Positions 43,475 through 51,156 of a stretch of DNA of 64,000 nucleotides are shown piece by piece. A program made the position numbers and the translations under genes. The DNA lies in the NCBI RefSeq assembly GCF_029504695.1, contig NZ_JAQFIN010000003.1, forward strand, positions 248,001-312,000. The letters are read 5' to 3'. How positions within the stretch are numbered: the stretch's first letter is position 1; each line of letters opens with the position of its first letter. The notes under the pieces were generated by a model that was not told where the DNA came from, did no database searches, and was given only the letters and a program-made list of their open reading frames with translations. This stretch comes from Parabacteroides sp. PF5-6. GTDB taxonomy: Bacteria > Bacteroidota > Bacteroidia > Bacteroidales > Tannerellaceae.

Positions 43475-43876
43475 TTATGCTAAAATGAATTCAATGCCAG
43501 AAAAAAAACATTTAGTATTATTCTTTACTTTTGCACTTTCCGAAAAAGCAAATTTTGTTTCCGCATCATATTCAGGAACTGCTTCTAACATCATTTTAAT
43601 TCCTAATACCCCTGTATACATATTAATGTTATCTGCATGTGAACCTTTGCCTTCAGCAAAGAGTTTTTCACGTTCAGGACTACCTTTAACTGCTCCTATA
43701 TCCATAGGAGTTGGATTCGGTAATTTCTCAAATAATTCTAAGTCAAAATACAGTTCTGTATTGAAGATAAGCCATTCTATATAGTTTGGTTCATACTGAT
43801 ATATTTCGGCAAAACTTAAACCTCTATTTTTTCCGAATGTCATAATATCATCAGGTGTCAACATTTTACTTTTCAT
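43475..43876 (-). CDS. ExoX C-terminal-like domain protein
   Basis: A 133-residue protein not firmly identified. Its first 50 residues (IMTFGKNRGLSFAEIYQYEPNYIEWLI) resemble the small domain found at the C-terminus of exodeoxyribonuclease X-like proteins, usually FGKYKG...DPGYLEWL. The rest is unrecognised. A minus-strand TATATTTG at 43893-43900 lies just upstream of this start and rules out the longer frame. Isolated, in A+T-rich DNA. Confidence 0.6.
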   Translation of the reverse strand: MKSKMLTPDDIMTFGKNRGLSFAEIYQYEPNYIEWLIFNTELYFDLELFEKLPNPTPMDIGAVKGSPEREKLFAEGKGSHADNINMYTGVLGIKMMLEAVPEYDAETKFAFSESAKVKNNTKCFFSGIEFILA

Positions 43877-44157
43877 TAGAATCACTTTTATACAAATATA
43901 TGAATTAGTTGCAAACAAAGCAATACTATGAACTCAAGAGGTATATTAAGAAGAAAACAAAATTTTCATCAGTAAGACAATTGCAAATACAATGGAGTAC
44001 TAAATAGAGAGGTATAAATCCGCAGGCAATAGTTATGCGCAAAATATGTCCGATTGGAGTCTAATCGGATAGTAGTGATTAGAAACTGAAAATCAAAGAT
44101 CAAAAAGTAGTTTCTTTGTGGCTTTTTCGCTATGTTTGAAGTCAAAATTTTGAGATT

Positions 44158-44475
44158 ATGGATAAGAACAAAACAGCTGCTGAAATATGGAATATTATAT
44201 CAGAGTATATCAGCAATCACGGTGAGTTTAAGTCTGTTAATGGAATCAGATACAAAGCAACCATTAAAGACAATGTGATACATTATAAAGGAGGAGAAGG
44301 AAACAGAGGTCTATTTGGAGAAGAAATGTCTAAAAGAGAATTTCTGGAAGGATATAATGCTGTAAAAGATTTAGAATATATCAATACTTCAAATATTAGA
44401 GGGATTGTACCTAGTTCTCTCTATGCAAAAAGAAGCCCTTTCGTGGGACTGCTTTCTAGTTGTGGTATTATCTGA
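44158..44475 (+). CDS. Hypothetical protein
   Basis: A 105-residue protein, unrecognised. The N-terminal part (AAEIWNIISEYISNHGEFKSVNGIRYKATI) suggests a helix then beta strands; the centre has REFLEGYNAVKDLEY; the C-terminus ends RSPFVGLLSSCGII. No signal peptide. A hairpin TCCGATT/AATCGGA lies about 90-110 bp upstream (44049-44069). In the A+T-rich island, upstream of another unknown gene with its own promoter box. Confidence 0.6.
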   Translation: MDKNKTAAEIWNIISEYISNHGEFKSVNGIRYKATIKDNVIHYKGGEGNRGLFGEEMSKREFLEGYNAVKDLEYINTSNIRGIVPSSLYAKRSPFVGLLSSCGII

Positions 44476-44492
44476 TAAACAAAGAAAAGAAC

Positions 44493-44500
44493 TATATTTG
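44493..44500 (+). promoter_or_regulatory. Probable promoter -7 box of the 44524 gene
   Basis: TATATTTG lies 23 bp before the ATG. Confidence 0.5.
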
Positions 44501-44523
44501 CTTAGTTTTAAAGCTATAAGGTT

Positions 44524-45114
44524 ATGAAGTATTATCTGTTAAGCATATTAGACCGTATTAAGCAATACAGTAAGCAGTTAGATGCAGAAGCTATTCTGTA
44601 CAACAAGAAGTGGATTGTGTTTAATGACACTGGAGATAAGCAAGTTTTCATTTTTAGGCCAGATAAAGAATTAGTAATATCACACAATGGAGAAGTAACC
44701 AGATCTAAGTGGGAACTATTGCCAGATGGTACTATGATTATAGATATAAAAGAGCAAAGCTATTTACTAAATCCTAGTTTTGTGGATGGTCAATTTTTAG
44801 CACTAAATTTAGATGGACATAATGATTCTATATTAATGCTGGAAAGCACTCTATTTCAATCCACGACTTTTAAGACATTATCAGAAATTAATGTTTACTT
44901 AGAAGAGAAGTATATACTAGCTCCTATGAGAGAAAAGGAACAGCAACTCCTGATCGAAAGAGAAAAAGAGAAGTTCCGACTGAAAGAAAAAGAAGATAAT
45001 GAAAAAAAAATAAAGGAGGAGGAGGAGGAAGAGGGAAGAAAATTGATGGAAGGATTGTTTATACTCTTTATTATTGCTTTGATTGCAATTTGTGGTGTTT
45101 TATTAGTTAGGTAG
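44524..45114 (+). CDS. Tail-anchored coiled-coil protein of unknown function
   Basis: A 196-residue protein. An N-terminal beta-rich domain (about 15-130; WIVFNDTGDKQVFIFRPDKELVIS) is followed by a very charged helix of Lys/Glu repeats (about 137-175) and a C-terminal transmembrane segment (LFILFIIALIAICGVLLV). With no signal peptide, the N-terminal domain should be cytoplasmic and held at the membrane. Function unknown. Confidence 0.65.
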   Translation: MKYYLLSILDRIKQYSKQLDAEAILYNKKWIVFNDTGDKQVFIFRPDKELVISHNGEVTRSKWELLPDGTMIIDIKEQSYLLNPSFVDGQFLALNLDGHNDSILMLESTLFQSTTFKTLSEINVYLEEKYILAPMREKEQQLLIEREKEKFRLKEKEDNEKKIKEEEEEEGRKLMEGLFILFIIALIAICGVLLVR

Positions 45115-45144
45115 GTATAGGTAACATACTTAACAAATGTACAA

Positions 45145-45355
45145 ACGGATCACCCCGGAAAGTTGTGGAGTCGAAATTCGAGTGGATATTATGGCACGCA
45201 GATGACGCAGACTAAAGCGCAGATCTACGCAGATAACAGATAAATATTTAATTAATAATAAATTATCTGCGTAGATCTGCGCTTTAGTCTGCGTCATCTG
45301 CGTGCTCCATTATCATCGAGTAGGAACTTCTCCACAATAATACGGGGTGATCCGT
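45145..45355. mobile_element. MITE-like element with terminal and internal inverted repeats
   Basis: Terminal inverted repeats ACGGATCACCCCG (45145-45157) and CGGGGTGATCCGT (45343-45355) bound 211 bp and are flanked on both sides by ACAA (45141-45144 and 45356-45359), a possible 4-bp target duplication. A second block, GTTGTGGAG and CTCCACAA, pairs further in. The core is a 43-bp perfect inverted repeat (45194-45236 with 45263-45305) built of CGCAGAT words. No open frame. Non-autonomous transposition is inferred. Confidence 0.6.
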
Positions 45356-45395
45356 ACAAACTCCCATCTTATCTAAAATATCCCTAAAATATAAG

Positions 45396-45432
45396 AATCC
45401 CCCGAGAGTCGCTACTCTTCGGGGGATTTTTG
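45396..45432. terminator. Strong hairpin terminator
   Basis: AATCCCCCGA and TCGGGGGATT pair with an inner GAG/CTC stem and are flanked by A-rich and T-rich sequence on both sides. On the plus strand it ends in TTTTT; on the minus strand it would end the candidate small RNA. Confidence 0.8.
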
Positions 45433-45550
45433 GTTTTGTTTAAAACATATTCTATTTAAGCCTGGGAGTACCTGAGAAAGCTCCGGCGTTAAAAGAGCAT
45501 GATTCTCAGGTAAACATCCCAGTATAAAATGCAGTATTAACACGAATTAA
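45396..45550 (-). ncRNA. Candidate small RNA with promoter, long hairpin and terminator
   Basis: A minus-strand TACCTTTG at 45557-45564 would start a transcript near 45550. It would contain a long interrupted hairpin: CTGGGA with TCCCAG (outer), ACCTGAGAA with TTCTCAGGT (middle) and GCTC with GAGC (inner), between about 45462 and 45513, then the CCCCCGA...TCGGGGG terminator. Size about 155 nt. No open frame with coding character lies in it. Family not recognised; it does not resemble tmRNA, RNase P or SRP RNA as far as I can see. Confidence 0.55.
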
Positions 45551-45614
45551 ACGATGCAAAGGTAGAGAGAATGTGGGTCAATGCTTTTATCCTCAAAGCT
45601 ACTTTTATTCCTCA

Positions 45615-45718
45615 TTTAGCTACTTTCGTTCTCGAATGCGCCTTTTCTTTTAGCTATCCTCGTTCTCGAATACGCTTTTTCTTTTAGCTATTATCGTTTT
45701 CGGATGCGCTTTTTCCTT
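45615..45718. repeat. Three tandem 34-bp repeats across the araC 3' end
   Basis: Three copies begin at about 45615, 45649 and 45683, each opening TTTAGCTA and continuing TCGTTCTCGAATGCG or a variant. The third copy encodes the last residues (SASENDNS) and stop of the AraC-family gene; the other two lie just downstream, so the gene's 3' end has been duplicated. Confidence 0.8.
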
Positions 45719-46568
45719 TCCGATCGGCAGTTTTCGGGCGGATCTTTCCGGGTGGTTTGCCGAATTTATTAAAGCAGAAGTTACTGAACGACGACACGGA
45801 AGAGAAGTCATACTTATCTGCCAACTCCTTTATAGTCAAAGACGAATGATTCAGATCCTGAAAGATCAGGGTCGCCTTCTGGTCGCTCAGCCATTCCGAA
45901 GCCGAACTGCCGAAAACCTTAGTAAACTGTTTCTTAAAACCCGAAGGGCTATACAACGACAGATCAGCCAGTTCCTGCACACTCTTCACACTGCGGTAAT
46001 TCTGATACATCAGGTTCATAAACTGCGAATCCTTCCCCATGACCGGTGCAAAGAAGGCTGCCAGGTCTTCTTTGGTATAATACGCGCGCAACAGAAAGAG
46101 CAACTCTTTCATCTTGGTCGAGAAATACGAGGCGCATCTCAACCCGTCATTCACACATTCGACGAATTGCTCCACATAGTTATAGATCCTCTTATTGATA
46201 TCCAACATATGGAAGTGATCGCCCCGCTTGGCCCCAAACTCCCGGTAAAGCTGATCCAACGGAAGGCATTCGCACAACTGCACCAGCCCCCTGACCCGGC
46301 ATATAATAAGATGTGCATCCTCCACCACGGTAGCTTCCACATGGGAGCCCGGCGGATAAAAAAGGATTTTTCCTTTCGGCACATCGATATGCGCATCCTT
46401 TCCGTATGATACAGTGAATATACCGTCGACAACAAAAACGATTTCGTTGTCGACCAGATCACGAATGATCTTCTCCCCCGCCGGAACCTTCAGGATTTCC
46501 AACCGGGCATTCTGCCCTTTTTCATAGTTATAACAGGAGAAGTGCTCCTGTGGATATAAAAGTTTCAT
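45684..46568 (-). CDS. AraC-family transcriptional regulator
   Basis: A 294-residue regulator. The N-terminal part is cupin-like (VPAGEKIIRDLVDNEIVFVVDGIFTVSY, PPGSHVEATVVEDAHLIICRV); the C-terminal part has the two HTH motifs of AraC (SVQELADLSLYSPSGFKKQFTKVFG and TIKELADKYDFSSVSSFSNFCFNKFGKPP). The ligand is unknown. A minus-strand TACATTTG lies at 46612-46619. It is divergent from the LRR lipoprotein gene, a possible target. Tandem 34-bp repeats overlap its stop. Confidence 0.9.
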   Translation of the reverse strand: MKLLYPQEHFSCYNYEKGQNARLEILKVPAGEKIIRDLVDNEIVFVVDGIFTVSYGKDAHIDVPKGKILFYPPGSHVEATVVEDAHLIICRVRGLVQLCECLPLDQLYREFGAKRGDHFHMLDINKRIYNYVEQFVECVNDGLRCASYFSTKMKELLFLLRAYYTKEDLAAFFAPVMGKDSQFMNLMYQNYRSVKSVQELADLSLYSPSGFKKQFTKVFGSSASEWLSDQKATLIFQDLNHSSLTIKELADKYDFSSVSSFSNFCFNKFGKPPGKIRPKTADRKGKSASENDNS

Positions 46569-46611
46569 TTCTTTTTCTATTTAAACCGATTAAACGACAG
46601 ACAAATGTACA

Positions 46612-46619
46612 AAAATCGT
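46612..46619 (-). promoter_or_regulatory. Probable promoter -7 box of the AraC-family gene
   Basis: The minus strand reads TACATTTG, 44 bp before the start codon. Confidence 0.5.
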
Positions 46620-46783
46620 GCCATATAAAAGTATGATACACATGAAATTCGTCTAACAATATCCGGTTGTTTAGTCCGTTTATTATATACAATCATTAAA
46701 ATTAGTCGTTTGGCGTGACTCGGCATAATCCATGCAAGCACGGATTCTGCACTCGCTACTTCAAACGATCAACAAAGACACTT

Positions 46784-48718
46784 ATGAAAGCAATAAAACT
46801 ATTCTTATTACTCCTCTTCCCGCTCCTTTTTATCGGCTGTGATAATGATGACGATCAACCGGTGACTCCCATAGGCGAGGTGGCGGATAAGGAATTTATG
46901 TCACACCTGTTATCCTTTTTCGATCTGAATAAAGACGGCATCATCAGTACGGAAGAAGCATTGGTGGTCAAAGAGATCACTCTCCCGGCTTATAGTGAGA
47001 TCACTTCGTTAAGCGGAATCGAGAACTTCCCCGCGCTGGAAGTATTGGATTGCAGCCGCACCCCCATCACCACGTTGGATATAAGTCAAAACAAAAACCT
47101 GAAAGTCTTGATTTGCAGTTTCAATGAATACATATCCACCTTAGATATCAGTCAAAACGAATGGCTTGAAGAAGTGAATATCGACTACAGCACCATCGCA
47201 GATCTAAACTTCAGTGAACACACACAGCTAAAGAAGCTTTCCTGCCAAGGCACGCATATAACGGCATTAGATATCAGTCAACTGGCTATTGAAGAACTGA
47301 ATTGCTCCCATTCGTCTCATCTCAAATCACTGAACGCCAAAGGTAATCAGTCGCTGAAAAAACTTATCTGCGAAGGCTCGTCCCTCTTGACGCTCGACGC
47401 CGGCGAATCCGCCATCGAAGAGTTTGTTTTTTATGCAGGCAATTGGAATACAACTATTTTCCTGAACAACTGTGTCAACCTGAAAGAGATAGAGCATCTC
47501 TGTATTGATCCGAAATATCAGTATGTTTATTACTTCGAAGGAAATCTACAGTTCAATCTGAGTGGTTGCACTTCCTTGACAAAATTTCGTTCCAATCTGA
47601 TCGGACAACTGGATATCACGAACTGCCCGTCCCTGAAAGACCTGGAATGTATCGGCACCTTTCAGAGCCTGGAGATCGACAATAAAGCTTTAGAACGTAT
47701 ATATCTTCATTCCCCGAACCTGAAATCAATGGATATAAGTGCCTGTAGCCAACTGAAAGAGCTCTCCTGCTGCGGGATTTTTGAGGATCTCGATCTGACC
47801 CATAACACCGATCTGGAGCGATTGACCTGTATTGCCGGTTATCTGCCTGGACTGGATGTCAGCCCATTATCCAACCTGAAATATCTGGAATATGGTTTCT
47901 ATAAGACAGATGCACCTCTTGATCTCAAGAAAAACAGTGCATTGGAAGAGTTGGTCGTTCGTGATACGCTCATTGATGCATACCACGACCGCAAACTCGC
48001 GATCCTGCTTGAAGATCTTCCTTCCCTAAAGAAATTAAACATCAACTCCCGTTTTGTAAAAGAAATCAATGCCTCAGGATGCAGTAACCTGGAAGAGATA
48101 CGCATTGAGAATACGTCATATTACCTTTCGATTTTGTCTGCATTAAATATAGAGGGTTGTACCGCCTTAAAGAATCTATACTGTACCCGTTCTTCTTTGG
48201 AGTTGCTCGATGTGAGTCATTGCCTGCAACTCGACACCTTATATATCAATGACGGACTGCTCACTTCCCTAAAGGTAAACGATCGATTGCAATACCTGAA
48301 TTGCTCGGTCAATGCTTTGACCTCCCTCGATCTGGCGGATAATGCCAGACTGACCGGGTTGGATTGTTCGAATAATCAGATCCATAACCTAAAAATCAAC
48401 GGATGCTCCAATCTGACGGATTTATATTGCTATGCGAATAAGATAAAAGTATTGGACCTGGACGGATGCTCTGCTCTTCAAGAACTGAATTGTTCTTCAA
48501 ATGAAATTACATCCTTATCATTAGATTTATGTATAGCACTCGATAAGTTGTATTGCGAAATGAATCAACTGACCGAACTGGATGTAAGCAAAAACAGGGC
48601 ATTGACCGAATTGGCTTGCTCTGACAATCCCCAGCTTCTCTCTTTATATATTTACAGAAATCATACGATATCTCAATTACAGAAAGATAATCAGACGACC
48701 ATCATACTCAAGGATTAA
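46784..48718 (+). CDS. Leucine-rich repeat surface lipoprotein
   Basis: A 644-residue lipoprotein (FPLLFIGCDNDDDQ; acidic +2 region suggests surface export). An EF-hand-like loop follows (DLNKDGIISTEEAL). The rest is a solenoid of about 21-residue LRRs of the Bacteroidetes type, such as LTGLDCSNNQIHNLKINGC and LTDLYCYANKIKVLDLDGC, with a Cys in most repeats. Likely a binding protein; ligand unknown. The ATG at 46784 is chosen because the signal peptide begins there. Its stop overlaps the convergent nucleotidase stop by 4 bp. Confidence 0.85.
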   Translation: MKAIKLFLLLLFPLLFIGCDNDDDQPVTPIGEVADKEFMSHLLSFFDLNKDGIISTEEALVVKEITLPAYSEITSLSGIENFPALEVLDCSRTPITTLDISQNKNLKVLICSFNEYISTLDISQNEWLEEVNIDYSTIADLNFSEHTQLKKLSCQGTHITALDISQLAIEELNCSHSSHLKSLNAKGNQSLKKLICEGSSLLTLDAGESAIEEFVFYAGNWNTTIFLNNCVNLKEIEHLCIDPKYQYVYYFEGNLQFNLSGCTSLTKFRSNLIGQLDITNCPSLKDLECIGTFQSLEIDNKALERIYLHSPNLKSMDISACSQLKELSCCGIFEDLDLTHNTDLERLTCIAGYLPGLDVSPLSNLKYLEYGFYKTDAPLDLKKNSALEELVVRDTLIDAYHDRKLAILLEDLPSLKKLNINSRFVKEINASGCSNLEEIRIENTSYYLSILSALNIEGCTALKNLYCTRSSLELLDVSHCLQLDTLYINDGLLTSLKVNDRLQYLNCSVNALTSLDLADNARLTGLDCSNNQIHNLKINGCSNLTDLYCYANKIKVLDLDGCSALQELNCSSNEITSLSLDLCIALDKLYCEMNQLTELDVSKNRALTELACSDNPQLLSLYIYRNHTISQLQKDNQTTIILKD

Positions 48719-50298
48719 AAAGAATCAATCACCTTAGGCGTCAATACCGCTTTAGTCGATATGGTCTTTTGCTTGGCCAGGTAGTCGATGAAAGTACGGG
48801 TGGTTTCGTTATGCTGGGCGTTGAATGAGTCGATGCCGTACGTATCGAACAGGCTGGTATTGTAGCCGTCGCCTCCGGCGGTAATGAATTGGTCGAGCAC
48901 GACGATGCAAGGGGTCGAGTCGGTGATCTCCATCCGTTTGCCCTCCGGTGAAGTCCAATACAGCTGATCGACCTGATCCCCTTTCAAGCGCATTTCAACG
49001 GGAGAGACCTGCATGTATCCGGTCGAATTCGTCCGTCCTTCCTGCAGAAGCGCTTTCAAGCGTTTGCCGTCGAAGCGATAAGCCACCACATCCCCACCGA
49101 AGGGCAATACGTTGCCGGCCCGTAATATAGTCACCTCTCCTTTGAAAATACTGGTGCGGATGCCCCCGTAATGATTCATTCCGATCACCGGCAGTTCGTT
49201 CAGTTCCGGTTCTTTATTCTTTTCTCGGAAACAATCCACATAAGCCGAGGTCACCAGCATGCCTACAGGAGTATATTCCCATTGATTGATCTTCCGGTTA
49301 TGAATCAGATCGTCTTTGGCAACGGTCAATACACGGTTCAACTGATGTTTTTCCATATAGTGATCGACCAATTCCACCATCTCCGGATTGCGGCCGGCCG
49401 ACGTATGGAGCGTATCGCCGCTGAGAAAAGAGATCTCGCGCATCCCGTCCTCACTTCGAACCTGAAACAAGAGTTTGCCGACATATTTGCCCAACGATCC
49501 CACCTGGATCACCGGCACATTATTGATCTTATCGAGCACCACCTCATGCGTATGTGCGGTGATGATCGCATCGATGCCTTCCAGGTAAGGAAGCACTTTT
49601 GTATTCTCTTCGGTCAAACGGCCCGGATTACGCATACTCGATCCGATATGCGCCAGTAAAACGATCATATCGATCGCCCCTTCTTTCTTCAGCTTATATA
49701 AGGTCTGCGTCGCTGCCGCCCCCAGGGGATGGATAAACTGCAACCCTTTGAGGTTGACCGGATTGGTTTGATAAACCGTCTCCGTGGTGATCAGCCCCAC
49801 AAACGCCACCCGGATCACCTCGCCGTTCTTCAACGTCCGTTCCACGATCTTATAGGGTTCGATCCAATCCGGCTGATCCGAGCCGTTGGTTGTCACATTC
49901 GCACTGATATACGGCGTATAACGCGCCGCCGAATCCACCAGGAACGAGATGCCCCAATCGAATTCATGGTTGCCCAATGCCGACACTTCCACACCGAGCA
50001 TCTCGAACATCTCCGGCAGGGGCCGTCCTTTCGTGATCAGCGAATAATAGCTGCCACTGAAATTATCGCCACCCGAGACCACGATCGTATGCGGATGTTT
50101 CGCTTTCTCATCGAGTACCATCTGCACAAACTGCCCTGCCCCGGGCACTCCCCCATCCTCCACGAAAGAGCCGTGAAAATCATTGAACGTAAGAATGGAT
50201 AACGTATCGAGTGTAGCCACCTCTTTCACCTGTGCCGTAAGCGGTAAACACAAACAGGTAAACAGAATCGAAAAGATCAGAACAGATTGACGCTTCAT
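48715..50298 (-). CDS. 5'-nucleotidase / metallophosphatase family protein (UshA-like)
   Basis: A 527-residue periplasmic enzyme with a signal peptide (cleavage near LTAQ). The metallophosphatase domain shows LTFNDFHGSF, VSGGDNFSGS, ALGNHEFDWG and AHTHEVV, which bind two metals. The C-terminal nucleotidase domain has GMNHYGGIRTSIFKGEVTILRAGNVLPFGGDVVAY and a late Tyr/Phe substrate clamp (DQFITAGGDGYNTS). It should release phosphate from nucleotides. -7 box TAACTTTG at 50329-50336. Confidence 0.92.
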   Translation of the reverse strand: MKRQSVLIFSILFTCLCLPLTAQVKEVATLDTLSILTFNDFHGSFVEDGGVPGAGQFVQMVLDEKAKHPHTIVVSGGDNFSGSYYSLITKGRPLPEMFEMLGVEVSALGNHEFDWGISFLVDSAARYTPYISANVTTNGSDQPDWIEPYKIVERTLKNGEVIRVAFVGLITTETVYQTNPVNLKGLQFIHPLGAAATQTLYKLKKEGAIDMIVLLAHIGSSMRNPGRLTEENTKVLPYLEGIDAIITAHTHEVVLDKINNVPVIQVGSLGKYVGKLLFQVRSEDGMREISFLSGDTLHTSAGRNPEMVELVDHYMEKHQLNRVLTVAKDDLIHNRKINQWEYTPVGMLVTSAYVDCFREKNKEPELNELPVIGMNHYGGIRTSIFKGEVTILRAGNVLPFGGDVVAYRFDGKRLKALLQEGRTNSTGYMQVSPVEMRLKGDQVDQLYWTSPEGKRMEITDSTPCIVVLDQFITAGGDGYNTSLFDTYGIDSFNAQHNETTRTFIDYLAKQKTISTKAVLTPKVIDSF

Positions 50299-50328
50299 AA
50301 GATAATCATTTATTTAGTATTACTCACA

Positions 50329-50336
50329 AAGTTAGT
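50329..50336 (-). promoter_or_regulatory. Probable promoter -7 box of the 5'-nucleotidase gene
   Basis: The minus strand reads TAACTTTG, 31 bp before the start codon. Confidence 0.5.
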
Positions 50337-50457
50337 GTTTTTCATGAAAATCTCAACTAAAAGATGCCGGCAGAAGATTTACATTTTAGTAGTCAAAGTA
50401 GTTATCAGTCGCTTCGCTCCTTAGTAGTCAAGTAACAAACATGAATGTTTTGTCGAC

Positions 50458-50475
50458 CAAACTACCGGTAGTTTG
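50458..50475. repeat. Perfect 18-bp palindrome
   Basis: CAAACTACCGGTAGTTTG is fully self-complementary. It could be a protein-binding site or part of the surrounding repeat region. Confidence 0.75.
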
Positions 50476-50513
50476 AAAAAGGGGGATTGCGGCAACGAAA
50501 ACAAGGAGTAGCT

Positions 50514-50537
50514 ATTTGTTGATAATTATCAACAAAT
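50514..50537. repeat. Perfect 24-bp palindrome
   Basis: Arms ATTTGTTGATAA and TTATCAACAAAT meet with no spacer. Confidence 0.8.
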
Positions 50538-50552
50538 GAATAGTCCCACAAA

Positions 50553-50633
50553 ATCCCTGCCGGCCTTTGGCCAAACTCCGCCGGCCTTTTGGGAAACCCT
50601 GCCGGCCTTTTCGGTAAAAGAGGCGGCTTGGTA
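50553..50633. repeat. GCCGGC-centred array, period 21
   Basis: GCCGGC occurs at 50559, 50580 and 50601, with GGCGGC at 50622, all exactly 21 bp apart, inside units such as CCCTGCCGGCCTTT. Similar in layout to the period-22 arrays but one base shorter and less palindromic. Confidence 0.75.
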
Positions 50634-50697
50634 GTCGAACGGCAGATGTTAACAAATGCAAACGACAAATAGTGGTAAACCGATCATTCCGCACATA

Positions 50698-50895
50698 GTT
50701 TTTCATTTTTTTACTTACATCATACAGCCGGGACAGGCAACAATGTTAAACCGATCACTGCCGGGGCTCGCCAACAGGTATCAGAAAGTTACTTACAGGA
50801 ATTTTACTGTTTTTTTGCTGTTTTGAAATAACTATATGATTGATATACAGCGATGAAAGAAAATCCTGTATGATGTAAGTAAAAAAACGAAAAAC
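50698..50895. repeat. 30-bp inverted repeat pair enclosing 138 bp
   Basis: 50698-50727 (ending TTACTTACATCATACAG) and 50866-50895 are complementary at 29 of 30 positions. Invertible promoter segments in this phylum have such a layout, but no TAnnTTTG box was found between the arms, so a hairpin or mobile-element remnant is equally likely. Confidence 0.75.
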
Positions 50896-50950
50896 TCTGT
50901 TCGGGGGGTATTTTGGGAGGTTTTTGTTCTTTAGGATCTGCAAATATTGT

Positions 50951-51057
50951 GAGATTGGAAGATTTTTCGGGGTAGCAAGTGGACTATCTCAGTTCCTCTT
51001 CTTATCCAAGAAGAGGAGCCTGGAATGTCCATTTGCTGTCACCGGAAAATCTTCACA
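50951..51057. repeat. Interrupted hairpin downstream of the fimbrial operon
   Basis: GAAGATTTTTCGG...GCAAGTGGAC pairs with GTCCATTTGCTGTCACCGG...AATCTTC. At the tip CCTCTTCTT and AAGAAGAGG pair around ATCC (50995-51016). The segment starting ACTATCTC at 50983 is related to 32817-32854. It follows the last fimbrial gene and may end that transcript. Confidence 0.65.
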
Positions 51058-51156
51058 TTTCCTTCTACCTGACTACTAAGGAGCGCAGCGACTGATAACT
51101 ACTTGACTACTTTGACTACGAAGCAGAAGGAATACGTAGTAGACCAATGGAAAAGA

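Larger units (their letters stand above)
43317..45683. other. A+T-rich accessory island
   Basis: From the yebC terminator to the AraC gene the sequence is visibly richer in A and T than on either side and codon choice shifts (many AAA, ATA, TTA). It holds three poorly known genes, a MITE-like element, a candidate small RNA and a tandem repeat. No integrase, transposase or tRNA border was seen, so transfer is inferred from composition only. Confidence 0.55.
50387..51119. repeat. Outer inverted repeats of about 50 bp bounding 730 bp
   Basis: Left arm 50387-50434 (TAGTAGTCAAAGTAGTTATC ...) and right arm 51066-51119 are inverse complements except for a short indel and three mismatches; both contain CAGTCGCT-CGCTCCTTAGTAGTCA. 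They bound the palindrome-rich region and could be ends of a degraded or non-autonomous mobile element. Confidence 0.7.
50299..51156. other. 858-bp gap of nested inverted repeats, no gene
   Basis: Beyond the nucleotidase promoter this region is almost entirely palindromes and paired repeats, listed separately: outer arms 50387-50434 with 51066-51119, perfect palindromes at 50458 and 50514, a 21-bp array at 50553, a 30-bp inverted pair 50698 with 50866, and a hairpin at 50951-51057. No credible open frame was seen. Confidence 0.75.

Noticed and set aside
50698-50895. A phase-variable invertible promoter
   Set aside because: The inverted arms fit, but no TAnnTTTG box lies between them and the nearest gene has its own promoter outside; kept only as an alternative.
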